The position numbers were made by a program, and so were the translations under genes. From contig NZ_CP109273.1 in NCBI RefSeq assembly GCF_045209745.1, positions 6,572,001-6,636,000 of the forward strand: a DNA stretch of 64,000 nt, in the 5' to 3' direction. The DNA is from Micromonospora sp045209745. Its GTDB lineage: Bacteria > Actinomycetota > Actinomycetes > Mycobacteriales > Micromonosporaceae. A model generated the notes under the pieces. It was not told the origin of the DNA. It made no database searches and saw only the letters and a program-made list of their open reading frames with translations. Positions within the stretch are counted from its first letter, which is position 1. Every line of letters starts with the position of its first letter. This document shows positions 16,401-23,600 of the stretch, in pieces.

Positions 16401-19358
16401 TACCGCACCGGCGACCTCGGCCGGTGGTTGGCCGACGGCCGCATCGAGTTCGCCGGCCGCAGCGACTCGCAGGTCAAGGTGCGCGGCTTCCGCATCGAAC
16501 TCGGTGAGATCGAGGCGGTGCTGCGCCGCCACCCGGCTGTCCGCGACACCGCCGTGGTGCTCCGCGAGGACGACGGCGAGAAGAGTGTCGTGGCCTACCT
16601 GACGCTGACCACCGGGACACCCACCGACGTGGACGGAGCGGACAGCGCGGCAGCACCGGACCCCGTACCCGACTTCGACGTCGACCCGACGCCCTGGCGG
16701 GCGTTCGCCCGCACCTACCTGCCCGACTACATGATCCCCTCCGCGTTCGTGGTGCTCGACCGGATGCCGCTGAGCGCCAACCGCAAGGTCGACCGGGCCG
16801 CCCTGCCGGCACCGGTCCGCGACGGGGCCGGTGTCGGCGCGGCGCCGCCCGACACCCCGCTGCGGAAGGCTCTCGCCGAGCGGTGGGCGCGGGTGCTCGG
16901 TTACGACACCGTCGGCATCGACGACGACTTCTTCGACCTCGGCGGCGACTCCTTCAAGGCCATCAAGGCGCTCGCCGGGAACGATCCGGCGATCAGCGTC
17001 CTCGACCTGTTCCGCCACCCGACGATCCGGGCGTTGACCGAACACCTGGACGCCACCGGGGGGTCCGCCGGGCGGCTGCTGCACGAGCTGACCCCGTCGC
17101 GACCGGCGACGTCGACGCGGCTGACACTGCTCTGCGTACCGTTCGGCGGTGGTAGCGCGATCACCTTCCAGCCGCTCGCGGACGCCCTCCCGGCGGGTGT
17201 GGCGCTGTACGCCCTGGAGCGGCCCGGCCACGACCTGAACCGCCCGGACGAGCCCCTGCTCGGCATGGACGAGCTGGTGGACCGCTGTGTCACCGAGGTC
17301 CTCGACCAGATCACCGGTCCGGTAGCGGTGTACGGGCATTGCGTGGGCGGTGCCGAGGCGGTGGAACTGGCCCGCCGGCTGGAGGCGGCCGGCGTCGAGC
17401 TGACCGGGGTGGTCGTCGGCGCCCATTTCCCCGCCCCGCGACTGCCCGGCCGGCTGTTCACCTGGCTGCGCCGATGGTTCCCGATGGAACGCTGGTGGTC
17501 GAAGCGGCGGACCCTGGAGGCGCTGCGCGCGATGGGCTTCTTCACCGAGGTCTTCGACGAGCGCGAGAAGGACTTCGTGATGCGGGTGGTGCTGGCCGAC
17601 GCCGCGAGGGTCGAGGACTACTACACCGCTGTCTACGCCGAGGGTCTGCCGCGGAAGCTGTCCGCCCCGATCGTCAGTGTCGTCGGCAGCGGCGACCGCG
17701 CCACGGAGCTGTACCAGGAGCGGCACCTGGAGTGGGAGTTCTTCTCCGACGATGTCTCGCTGGAGGTGATCGAGGGGGCCGGGCACTACTTCGCCAAACA
17801 CCAGCCCGCCGAGGTGGCGCGCATCATCCTGGCGACCTGCGATCCGTCGACCGCGATGCCCGTCCAGCCGCCGGCCGACGCCGCGCCCCCGCAGGCCGAC
17901 GCGGCTGTGGCGGCGGTCCCGGAGCCGGCGAAGGATCGCACCCCGCCCGCCGCACGTCGTGCGATGCCCAGCCTGACGGTGTTCTACCTGATCGCCATGG
18001 GTCAGCTCGTCTCGCTCATCGGCAGCGGGCTGACCGGCTTCGGCATGGGCCTGTGGGTATACCAGCAGACCGGGTCGGTCTCGTTGTTCGCCACAGCAAC
18101 CGTCCTGGCGCTGCTGCCCGCCGTGGTGCTGTCCCCCGTGGCGGGTGCGCTGGCCGACCGGTGGGACCGACGGATGATCATGATCATCGCGGACTGCCTG
18201 GCCGCGACCGGCACGGTGAGCCTCGCCCTGCTGCTGTGGCTCGGCCAGCTCCAACTCTGGCACGTGTTCACCGCCATCACCGTCACCGCGGTGGCGACCG
18301 CCTTCCAGCTACCCGCCTATTTGGCGGCCGTCACGCAACTGGTGCCGAAGCGGTACTACGGGCGTGCCAACGGGATCGTCTCCCTCGCCACCGCGACGAG
18401 CACGGTGCTGGCACCGCTGCTCGGCGGTGCGCTGGTGATCGCGGTCGGGCTGCGTGGGATCGTCGTCATCGACCTGCTCACCTTCACCGCCGCGGTGGCC
18501 GTGACCCTGTCGGTCCGCTTCCCGAACACCCTGTTCGTGCGGCAGGAGGAGTCGTTCCGACGGGCGGTCCTGGGCGGCTGGCGGTTCATCGTCCGCCGGC
18601 ACGGCCTGGTGGCGCTTGTCGTGTTGACCGCGTCGCTGAACTACTTCTTCGCCATGGTCGAGGTCCTGGTCACCCCGCTGACCCTGTCGTTCGGCGACCC
18701 GGCTGTGCTCGGCCGGGTGCTCGCCGCCAGCGGCATCGGCATGCTCGTCGGCTCGGTCCTCATGGGGGTGTGGGGCGGCACGGCACGGCGGACCACCGGC
18801 ATCCTGGCCAGCGTCGTGCTCCTCGGCGCGTCGCTGCTCACCGTCGGCCTGCACCCGCACCCGCTGTTCCCGGCCCTCGGCCTGTTCGGCATGGGCCTGG
18901 CCACGGCCCTGGTGAACACGCACTGGCTGGCCATCGTGCAGGCCAAGGTCGGGCTGGAGCTGCAGGGACGGGTGCTGTCCATGGGTCAGATGCTGTCCTG
19001 GCTGATGGTGCCGGCCGGTTTCCTCTCCGCCGGTCCGCTCGCCGAGCACGTCTTCGCCCCGATGGTGTCGCCCGACGGTGTGCTGGCGGCCGTCGTCGGC
19101 ACCGGACCGGGTCGCGGCATGGCGCTCGCGGCGATCGTCGCCGGGCTCTGCTCGCTCGCCCTCGCCGCCGTCGGCATCGCCTACCGACCGATCCGCGACG
19201 TCGAGGACGAGCTGCCCGACAATGATCCCGGCACGGTCATCGTCGCCGACAAGGACCGCCTGCAGGCCGAGGCCGACCGCCAACTCGCGTTGCACCGTAG
19301 CGGAGGTGTCGACCCGGCCGGACCGGTCCGGGCGGCTGGGCGCGGTGGTCGGCGATGA
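7452..19358 (+). CDS. Hybrid NRPS-PKS fused to an MFS exporter (C-A-T-KS-AT-T-C-A-T-TE-MFS)
   Basis: The start is ATG 7452, 11 bases after AAGGAGG; the product is 3968 aa. Domains: C (aa 28-467, active site HHVAVDE at 163, with Glu for the usual Gly); A1 (491-992); T (Ser about 1058); KS (1127-1552, TACSTSL Cys about 1298, EAHGTGT, KANIGH); AT (1650-1997, GHSLGEY about 1746); T (about 2071); C (2136-2595, HHNVSDG at 2283); A2 (2619-3118); T (about 3167); thioesterase (3223-3467); 12-helix MFS (3505-3927). The PKS module has no KR, DH or ER, so it should leave a beta-ketone. My hand-read A1 code, D-L-T-K-V-G-E-V-G-K, matches asparagine. A2, D-M-P-Q-V-G-L-V-W-K, most resembles glycine codes. 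The AT is probably malonyl-specific. The stop overlaps the next start (ATGA). It is the terminal enzyme of the line although its gene comes first. Confidence 0.95.
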   Translation: MTDVMRSRQAAPVTSRRLDPAGDPVAATHEQRQMWSLSRLDPEPASYLVPLAYRLIGPLDVAALAAALDELVARHAALRTTLAPADATVGPSERLVQVVHQPHPGLLRVHDLSGLPAWQRDQEMQARMHAETRIPLDLERGPVLRASLLRCAPEEHVLLLTFHHVAVDEWSLGILHDEWERLYAAHRGGRPADLDPVAVDQRDHAAWQHDWLRGAEAAAQRDHWHAQLADTPAVLELPNRGPRPEVPSGAGATLSVPLDVPTDGLLALCRRVGVSPYMVMLTVLHVLLARWTGQRDVVVGTPVANRRRGEAQKLVGLLLNTVAVRARLDDDPSFETLLGRVRTAALDALDNGELPFGTLLESLRPARRPGFTPLFQVMFVYGREATPPSLDDLDVTPIEMPCTTAKFDLTVSVRENNDGVRTVLEYRTDLFDDDAMARLAGHFQTLLRSLVADPGAPVGSAVMLIPEEYRQLVVEANGTATCAEPDDLVHELIERQARRTPDGVAVTDEGTVLSYHELHTAAEALAETLRGRGVGVGSLVGVLLPRSVSFAVAVLAALRAGAAYVPMDPANPPARLRHLIDDAAAPVVLTCAELAHLVPDGRALLVPAVDTPVARAQPGREAAGPRRRPRRRPVPSADDLAYVIHTSGSTGRPKGVMVTHRGVCNYVRWAAQAYRLRPGDNVPLHSSVGFDLTVTSLLVPLTSGATVLMLGDHLGPEALGEALRHQRPAFGLVKITPAQLDLVSHQLGPAEMADRTRCFVIGGENLRADQVAAWRAHAPDTKLVNEYGPTETVVGCAAYEVDPATPQDGSVPIGRPIANTELYVLDTWLNPVPVGVVGELYVGGAGVARGYLHQPTLTEERFVPHPFSSVPGARLYRTGDLVRLRPDGNLEYLGRTDNQVKLRGYRVECGEIEAAIRRCRPDSDVTVQLRRDDPDDPRLVAYVAGGSETDAAALRTALAAELPSYLVPAAFVFLDALPLTRNGKVDAAALPAAGRTVPRRRTTVEPAPPATALAEPGPAHWDSARIRLERLVVQVWGEVLGVAQVGTRDNFFDLGGHSMRLLAVLERLRAQLGDVVTVTDLFRNPTVESLATFLTTATTGTTAPAAAPVRDARPTTGATGHTGQPGGLIAVVGMACRFPGAQTIDEYWHNIRTGVESVGEFTVEEMLADGADPTRLDDPAYVRAGTWLPGIDEFDAGFFGFTPREAQTLDPQHRMLLECAWHALEHAGYDPSDYAGRIGLFAGSGRSTYLLDNLSSHPELVHTIGEHQLSISNDKDFLLSRVAYKLDLTGPAVTVATACSTSLVAVHLGRQSLLTGESDLVLAGGVSVFPAQRRGYLYHDGGVYSPDGHCRPFSVDARGSIASSGVGIVALKRLEDAVADNDTVYAVIRGSAINNDGARRTGYTAPGVDGQVAVISSALASAGVDPRSVSYVEAHGTGTSLGDPIEVTALTEAFRRGTDEQGFCALGSVKANIGHTDAAAGVAGLLKTIMALHSRTLPPTINVSRPNPAIDFENSPFYLNDTARPWPGDGPRRAGVSSFGMGGTNAHVVLEEPPATAAAPPATPATGPQLLVVSARTVESLEQQTRQVRDWLGAYPEVDLADVAANLGRRQPMTHRRFLVAADRADALVALDEPQRQFTGAHPGGRRALVFAFPGHGAQHVAMGAGLYRAEPTYRAVVDECAELLRDDLGLDLRTLLCPAPDGHPEAERLLARPRLIQPALFVTEYALARSLLARGVTPDLMVGHSLGEYVAACLAGVFSLDDAVRLVSARGELVERTPVGAMLAVGLPETAVAGLLTDGLSLAAVNAPELCVLSGAPTAIEELRRRLTADAVECRPLRVTRGYHSPLLDSVLDEFADHARRVTYHEPDRPYLANLTGGPVTPGQVTDPAYWVRHLREPVRFAESAALLAEQDVVLAELGPGYALAGLARLAGVRPGQVVAAMRHPRTDADDLTTMLDAVGRLWLSGVQVDWRPFHGGPRNRLALPGYPFERHRYWVELASRNSTADPTPAARVDPQAPEPVDVGNRPAVSTAYVAPSTPPQECVAELWTELLGIRPIGALDNFFELGGHSLLATQFVVRLRARLGVALPLEAVFATPTVAGIAAALPATGTAPAAAPEQPTSVPTIPRAEPDVGPAPLASGQHRLWFLDQAYEQNAYTVGTALLLDGALDVDALRGALAELTRRHESLRTVFPLGADGDPVQEVLPPGPVDLPIVTAPTGADDTSPVPRSIVEPAVADAVPQWAHAALAADVGRPFDLARGPLFRAVLLRIADDRHVLSLTMHHNVSDGWSLGIIAGEVATLYDAALDGRPSPLPQLAVQYGDYARWQRSRLADADSDDMRYWREQLDGVASVLEVPTDRPRPPVQTFHGAVHARVLPPQTADELRRFSQARGATLAMTVLSALKALLWRYTGQRDICVGTPVAGRVRAELEPMVGFFVNMLPLRTSIDGEWTFEELLRQVRRTALGAYDHQEVPFERLVDLVDAPRDLSRNPLFQVMFNLLNLPEQRDLGTTGLRMVQFAVEPGIAQQDLALYAYEVAEGLRFRLEYNTDLFDAATAERMMGHLETLLAAAVADPGVRLADLAVLTPTELARVTEWNDTAAPLGWGTTGRDGATPTLVELIAHQVATNPDRPAVTFGATTLTYAQLNARANRLAHRLRRVGVGPDATVAVCLNRSADLPVTLLGVLKAGGAYVPVDPDYPIERQRYVLTHSGATVLVTEAGLTDRFAGYAGEVLLSDATRQSGPDTDPEPLAGPDHLAYVIYTSGSTGHPKGVRVTHGAVVNTLSTMRERPGLTSDGTMLAMASFAFDMSVPELFLPLVVGARMLLVGRDVGYDAPRLAALLGAEGVTLAQGTPATWRLLIESGWTGLPGLTAVCGGEAVSAPLARQLAERVGALWNLYGPTEAAVWSTMERIEPGFTHLTIGRPIGNVRAYVLDPQLAPAPVGVLGELYLGGAGLARDYLGDPELTAQRFVSDPFSAGRLYRTGDLGRWLADGRIEFAGRSDSQVKVRGFRIELGEIEAVLRRHPAVRDTAVVLREDDGEKSVVAYLTLTTGTPTDVDGADSAAAPDPVPDFDVDPTPWRAFARTYLPDYMIPSAFVVLDRMPLSANRKVDRAALPAPVRDGAGVGAAPPDTPLRKALAERWARVLGYDTVGIDDDFFDLGGDSFKAIKALAGNDPAISVLDLFRHPTIRALTEHLDATGGSAGRLLHELTPSRPATSTRLTLLCVPFGGGSAITFQPLADALPAGVALYALERPGHDLNRPDEPLLGMDELVDRCVTEVLDQITGPVAVYGHCVGGAEAVELARRLEAAGVELTGVVVGAHFPAPRLPGRLFTWLRRWFPMERWWSKRRTLEALRAMGFFTEVFDEREKDFVMRVVLADAARVEDYYTAVYAEGLPRKLSAPIVSVVGSGDRATELYQERHLEWEFFSDDVSLEVIEGAGHYFAKHQPAEVARIILATCDPSTAMPVQPPADAAPPQADAAVAAVPEPAKDRTPPAARRAMPSLTVFYLIAMGQLVSLIGSGLTGFGMGLWVYQQTGSVSLFATATVLALLPAVVLSPVAGALADRWDRRMIMIIADCLAATGTVSLALLLWLGQLQLWHVFTAITVTAVATAFQLPAYLAAVTQLVPKRYYGRANGIVSLATATSTVLAPLLGGALVIAVGLRGIVVIDLLTFTAAVAVTLSVRFPNTLFVRQEESFRRAVLGGWRFIVRRHGLVALVVLTASLNYFFAMVEVLVTPLTLSFGDPAVLGRVLAASGIGMLVGSVLMGVWGGTARRTTGILASVVLLGASLLTVGLHPHPLFPALGLFGMGLATALVNTHWLAIVQAKVGLELQGRVLSMGQMLSWLMVPAGFLSAGPLAEHVFAPMVSPDGVLAAVVGTGPGRGMALAAIVAGLCSLALAAVGIAYRPIRDVEDELPDNDPGTVIVADKDRLQAEADRQLALHRSGGVDPAGPVRAAGRGGRR
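17120..17850 (+). other. Thioesterase domain with cysteine nucleophile (within the NRPS-MFS protein)
   Basis: This alpha/beta-hydrolase thioesterase domain begins with LTLLCVPFGGGSAITF. The nucleophile elbow reads VYGHCVGGAEA; the codon TGC at 17340-17342 gives Cys3297 where Ser is normal. A candidate Asp is in VVGSGDRATE and the catalytic His is in EGAGHYFAKH. It should release or cyclise the finished chain. Cys nucleophiles are known in a few type I thioesterases, such as the beta-lactone-forming ObiF of obafluorin. Confidence 0.88.
17965..19230 (+). other. MFS transporter domain fused to the NRPS C-terminus
   Basis: After a Pro/Ala-rich linker (about aa 3470-3504) the frame continues without break into twelve hydrophobic helices. 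The loop between helices 2 and 3 carries the MFS motif A remnant GALADRWDRRM. The closest type I recognise is the EntS/macrolide-efflux-like group. A hydrophilic tail of about 40 residues follows. There is no stop, start codon or ribosome site at the junction, so this looks like a true fusion rather than two genes. The inferred role is export of the cluster product. Confidence 0.9.
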
Positions 19359-22300
19359 GCGCCCCCGCCCGACCTGCCGCGCCGACCCGCCGAACCGGCG
19401 GCCGACGCGCCGCCGGTGGGTCCACCGAAGTGGATTGTCTGCACCGGATGGTTGCCGCACAGGCCGCCCGGACCCCGGAGGCCGAGGCGGTACGGCATGG
19501 CGACCGCGCGTGGTCGTACCGTGAGCTCGACGAGGCGGCCAACCGGCTGGCCCGGGTGCTGCTCACACGCGGAGTGACCCGGGAGGAACGCGTCGGCGTC
19601 TGCCTGCCGCGAACGCCCGAACTGGTGGTCGCCCTGCTGGCCGTGCTCAAGGCCGGTGCCTGTTACGTCCCGCTGGACCCGGCGTACCCGCCTGCCCGGG
19701 TTGCCTTCATGACCGTCGACTCCGGGGCGCGGCTGGTGCTGACCCACGCGGGCCTCGCCGACCGGTTCCCCGACCGGGCCGTCCCGATCGACCGACTGGA
19801 CCTCGTCGGCGACGGCACCGACCCGGCGGTGCCGACGACGCCGACGGATCTGGCGTACGTCATCTACACCTCCGGCTCCACCGGGCAACCCAAGGGCGTG
19901 GCCATCGAACACCGCTCGGCGTCGGTGCTCCTGCACTGGACCCGGCAGACCTTCGACGACGCCGAACTCGGGGGCCTGCTCGCCGCCACCTCCGTCTGCT
20001 TCGACCTGTCCGTCTTCGAGATCTTCGGCCCGCTCTGCTGGGGCGGCCGGGTGCTGCTCGTCGACGACGTGCTGGCCCTCGCCGCCCCCGGCGCGGACCG
20101 GCTGCCCGTCACCCTGGTCAACACCGTGCCCTCCGCGATGGGGGAACTGCTCACCGCCGGTGCCCTGCCGGCGAGTGTGCGGACGGTCTGCCTGGCCGGC
20201 GAGCCGCTCACCGCCGCGCTGGCCGCCCGGGTGTGGGCGCGTCCGCACGTACGCCGGCTCTGCAACCTCTACGGCCCGTCCGAGGACACCACCTACTCCA
20301 CCTGGGCGGAGGTGCCGCCGGACAGCGGGGACCCACCGATCGGTCGGCCGCTGCCGCAGACCCGGGCGTACGTTCTCGACCCCGACGGCCGGCCGGTCCG
20401 GCCGGGTGATCCGGGCGAGCTGCACCTGGCCGGGGCGGGCCTGGCCCGGGGCTATCTCAACCGTCCCGAGGAGACCCGGGCCCGGTTCCGGCCCGACCCG
20501 TTCCGCCCCGGCGAGCGGATGTACCGCACCGGCGACCGGGTCCGGCTGCGCCCGGACGGGCAGTTGACGTACCTGGGTCGACTCGACGACCAGGTGAAGC
20601 TGCGGGGCTACCGGATCGAGCTGGGTGAGGTCTCCGCCCGCCTCGCCGCCCTGCCCGGCGTACGCGAGGCGACCGCCGCCGTGCGGGACGGGCCGAGCGG
20701 GGATCCGCTGCTGGTCGGCTACCTGGTCGGCGAGCGGCGCGACGACGTCCGGGCCCGGCTGGCCGGGGTGCTGCCCGCGCCACTGGTCCCCGCGGCCGTG
20801 ATCTGGCTGGACCGGCTGCCCACCCTGCCCAACGGCAAGGTAAACCGGTCGGCGCTGCCCTCCCCCACCCTCGGCGCGCACGCCGGGCCTGACGCCGGGG
20901 CGCTCGACGGGACGGTCGGCGCGGTGGCGGCGGTCTGGCGCGAGGTACTCGGCGTGCCGGTCACCGCCGCCGACAGCGACTTCCTCACCCTCGGCGGCGA
21001 CTCTCTGCTCGCGGTCCGCTGCGCCATTCGGCTGGCCGCCGCGACCGGGCGGCCGGTCCGACCGGGAGACCTCTTCGCGCACCCGACCGTCGCCGCGTTG
21101 GCGGCGCACCTCGACGGGCTGACCGCCGAGCCGACGCCGGTCGGGGAGCCGGTCGGCCCGGCGCCGGCCGGCCCTGCTCCGCTCTTGGCCGCGCAGACCC
21201 GGCTGTGGTTCCTGCACCGGCTCGACCCGGCGGACACCTCCTATCTGCTGGCCTTCGCGGTGCGGTTCGACGCGCCGTTGGACCCCGACCGGCTGGCCCG
21301 GGCGCTGCGTCGGGTGGTCGACCGGCATCCGGCCCTGCGCACGGTGTTTCCGTCCGGGCCGGACGGACCGGTGCAGCATGTCCGCCCCACCACCGGACCG
21401 CCGCCGGTCGTCGCGCCGCCCGAACCGGGCACGCCGCTCGACGAGCGGCTCACCCGGCTCACCGCCGAGGCCACCCGGGCCCCCATGGACCTGGCCACCG
21501 GGCCGTTGCTCCGCGCCCACCTGGTGCCGGACGACACCGGCCCTGCGGTGGCGCTGCTGCTGGTCGTGCACCACATCGTCTGCGACGACTGGTCGTTCGG
21601 CCTGATCGTGCGGGAGCTGGCCCGGGCGTACGAGATTGAAGGGGACGGCGCGGCGGCGCCGGAGCCCTCGGCGGCCGGCCCGGCGGCGTTCGCCTTGGCC
21701 CAGCGGGACTGGCTGGCCGGGCCGGCGGGGCGGCGGGCGCTGGCCGACCTGCTCGACGAGCTGCGCGGCGCACCCGACCTGCTCGACCTGCCCGCCGCCC
21801 CACCGGACCGGCTCGACCACCGCGCGGCCGAGGCCGGGCCGGGCCGACCGCCGTCCACCGCACGGTCCGGTGCCGCGCTGCGGACCACCGTGGACCCCGC
21901 CACCGCCGACGCGGTACGCGAGCTGGCCCGGGCCGAACGGGTCAGCCTGCACATGGTCGGGCTGGCCGCCTTCGCGACCCTGCTCGGCGCGGCCACCGGC
22001 CGGCACGACCTGCTGATCGGTGTGGCCTTCGCCGGCCGGACCAGCGTCGCCGCCGAACAGAGCGTCGGCTGCCACGTCAACACCGTGCCGCTGCGGCTGC
22101 GCCCCGCACCTGAGCGCTGCTTCGCCGACCTGCTCGCCGAGGCCCGCCGGGTCACCCTGTTCGCCGCGGCCCACCAGGACGTTCCCTTCGACCTGCTGGT
22201 GGAACGGCTGCGGCCCACCCGCCGGCCGTACCGCACCCCGTTGGTGCAGGTCGCCTTCGGCGTGCAGAACGCCCCGCCGGCCCGGCACCGCTGCGCGGCC

Positions 22301-22531
22301 GGCGTCGAGTTCACCGGCGTGGAGCTGACCCCGGACACCGCCCGGCTCGACCTGACCCTCTGGCTCGACGAACGGCGGGACGGGCTGGCGGCGCTGTGGA
22401 CGTACCGCACCGACCTGTTCGACCACGACGGGGTGGTCGCGTGGCACCGCCGGTTCACGGCGCTGCTGCGTACCGCCGCCGCCGACCCCCGGCGCAGTCT
22501 CGCCGACTGCGTCGACACCCTGGGAGCGTGA
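19355..22531 (+). CDS. NRPS, adenylation-thiolation-condensation (A-T-C), predicted alanine-activating
   Basis: The 1058-aa protein overlaps the preceding gene by ATGA. The A domain spans about aa 26-502 (YTSGSTGQPKG core, NLYGPSE, YRTGD, PNGKVNR). The T domain has LGGDSL (Ser550), and a C domain spans about 607-1055 with HHIVCDDWS at 739, where Asp replaces the usual Gly after the catalytic Asp. The hand-read specificity code, D-L-F-N-C-A-L-T-Y-K, differs from the published alanine code DLFNNALTYK at one position. There is no upstream C domain, so this protein can start the chain. Its C-terminal C domain would pass the first residue to the next protein, probably the interrupted-A NRPS encoded at 24607, whose own first C domain looks inactive. 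Confidence 0.93.
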   Translation: MSAPARPAAPTRRTGGRRAAGGSTEVDCLHRMVAAQAARTPEAEAVRHGDRAWSYRELDEAANRLARVLLTRGVTREERVGVCLPRTPELVVALLAVLKAGACYVPLDPAYPPARVAFMTVDSGARLVLTHAGLADRFPDRAVPIDRLDLVGDGTDPAVPTTPTDLAYVIYTSGSTGQPKGVAIEHRSASVLLHWTRQTFDDAELGGLLAATSVCFDLSVFEIFGPLCWGGRVLLVDDVLALAAPGADRLPVTLVNTVPSAMGELLTAGALPASVRTVCLAGEPLTAALAARVWARPHVRRLCNLYGPSEDTTYSTWAEVPPDSGDPPIGRPLPQTRAYVLDPDGRPVRPGDPGELHLAGAGLARGYLNRPEETRARFRPDPFRPGERMYRTGDRVRLRPDGQLTYLGRLDDQVKLRGYRIELGEVSARLAALPGVREATAAVRDGPSGDPLLVGYLVGERRDDVRARLAGVLPAPLVPAAVIWLDRLPTLPNGKVNRSALPSPTLGAHAGPDAGALDGTVGAVAAVWREVLGVPVTAADSDFLTLGGDSLLAVRCAIRLAAATGRPVRPGDLFAHPTVAALAAHLDGLTAEPTPVGEPVGPAPAGPAPLLAAQTRLWFLHRLDPADTSYLLAFAVRFDAPLDPDRLARALRRVVDRHPALRTVFPSGPDGPVQHVRPTTGPPPVVAPPEPGTPLDERLTRLTAEATRAPMDLATGPLLRAHLVPDDTGPAVALLLVVHHIVCDDWSFGLIVRELARAYEIEGDGAAAPEPSAAGPAAFALAQRDWLAGPAGRRALADLLDELRGAPDLLDLPAAPPDRLDHRAAEAGPGRPPSTARSGAALRTTVDPATADAVRELARAERVSLHMVGLAAFATLLGAATGRHDLLIGVAFAGRTSVAAEQSVGCHVNTVPLRLRPAPERCFADLLAEARRVTLFAAAHQDVPFDLLVERLRPTRRPYRTPLVQVAFGVQNAPPARHRCAAGVEFTGVELTPDTARLDLTLWLDERRDGLAALWTYRTDLFDHDGVVAWHRRFTALLRTAAADPRRSLADCVDTLGA

Positions 22532-22532
22532 G

Positions 22533-23600
22533 ATGACTGAGCAGACCCGGGTCGCGCGGACCATTCCCCGTCGCGGCCGTGAACGAAACCTGGTGGACGT
22601 CCGCCCCGACTGGCCCGGCGGCCCACTGCCGGCGCTGGTCCGGGCCACCATGCCCGACGTGGATCTGGCCGGCTGGCTGGCCGGGCACCGCGACGAGGTC
22701 GACGAGCTGGCCCGCCGGCACGGGGCCGTGCTGTTCCGAGGCTTCGCCGTGGCCGGTGCCGACGACTTCCGCACCGTGATGGCCGCGCTCTCCGACGACG
22801 TTCTCAGCTACGGCGAACGCTCCTCACCGCGCAGCCAGGTCACCGAGGGGGTGTACACGTCCACCGAGCACCCCGCCGACCAGCCGATCGTGCTGCACAA
22901 CGAGCAGTCGTACACGGTGAACTGGCCGCTGCGCATCGTGTTCCACTGCGAGGTGGCGCCGGCCGCAGACGGGCGTACGCCCCTCGCGGACAGCCGCCGG
23001 GTGCTCGCCCGGCTCCGCCCGGAGACCGTTGCCGCATTCGAGCGGCGCGGGGTGCTCTACCGGCGCAACTACCTGCCCGGTATCAGCCTGACCTGGCAGA
23101 CCGCGTTCCAGACCGAGCGACGCGAGAACGTCGAGGCGTACTGCGCCCGCGCGCTGGTCGACGTGGAGTGGATCGGTGACCGGCAGCTGCGGACCCGGCA
23201 GGTCCGCCCGGCGGTACGTCGCCACCCGGTCACCGGCGAGCGGACCTGGTTCAACCATGCGCTGTTCTTCCACGTCACCTCCCTGCCCGACGACGTCAGC
23301 GCCGGCCTACGGGCCGCCCTCGACGAGGAGGACCTGCCCTACCAGACCGCGTACGGCGACGGCACGCCCATCGAAGACGAGGTGCTGGCCGAGCTGCGGG
23401 CCGCGTACGCCGCCGAGACCCGATCCTTCGACTGGCAGCGCGGCGACGTGCTGCTGGTGGAGAACATGCTCACCGCACATGCCCGGGAGCCGTTCACCCC
23501 GCCCCGGCGGATCCTCACCGCGATGTCCGACCCGGTCGCCGCGCCCGAGCTGACCGAGGCGGTCCGATCCGGCGCGGTGCCACACGGGGACAGGGCATGA
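22533..23600 (+). CDS. TauD/SyrP-like Fe(II)/2-oxoglutarate dioxygenase 1
   Basis: This 355-residue TauD-superfamily protein has a putative iron triad of His122-x-Glu124 (in VLHNEQSY) and His316 (in LTAHAREPF), with a 2-oxoglutarate-binding Arg just after. Other landmarks are AVLFRGFAV near the N-terminus and TWFNHALFFHV. Such enzymes hydroxylate amino acids on carrier proteins; SyrP, which acts on aspartate in the syringomycin line, is the model. It starts one base after the stop of the A-T-C gene and overlaps a paralogous dioxygenase gene, so it is part of the NRPS operon. Likely substrate: a T-domain-bound Asn or Glu, or a later intermediate; this is inference. Confidence 0.88.
   Translation: MTEQTRVARTIPRRGRERNLVDVRPDWPGGPLPALVRATMPDVDLAGWLAGHRDEVDELARRHGAVLFRGFAVAGADDFRTVMAALSDDVLSYGERSSPRSQVTEGVYTSTEHPADQPIVLHNEQSYTVNWPLRIVFHCEVAPAADGRTPLADSRRVLARLRPETVAAFERRGVLYRRNYLPGISLTWQTAFQTERRENVEAYCARALVDVEWIGDRQLRTRQVRPAVRRHPVTGERTWFNHALFFHVTSLPDDVSAGLRAALDEEDLPYQTAYGDGTPIEDEVLAELRAAYAAETRSFDWQRGDVLLVENMLTAHAREPFTPPRRILTAMSDPVAAPELTEAVRSGAVPHGDRA

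Noticed and set aside
14394..18263. Very long open frame antisense to the NRPS (over 1200 codons), with others like it on both strands
   Set aside because: High-GC codon bias leaves antisense frames open. The residue composition is Arg/Gly/His/Gln-rich without any domain, while the sense strand encodes complete NRPS and PKS motifs.
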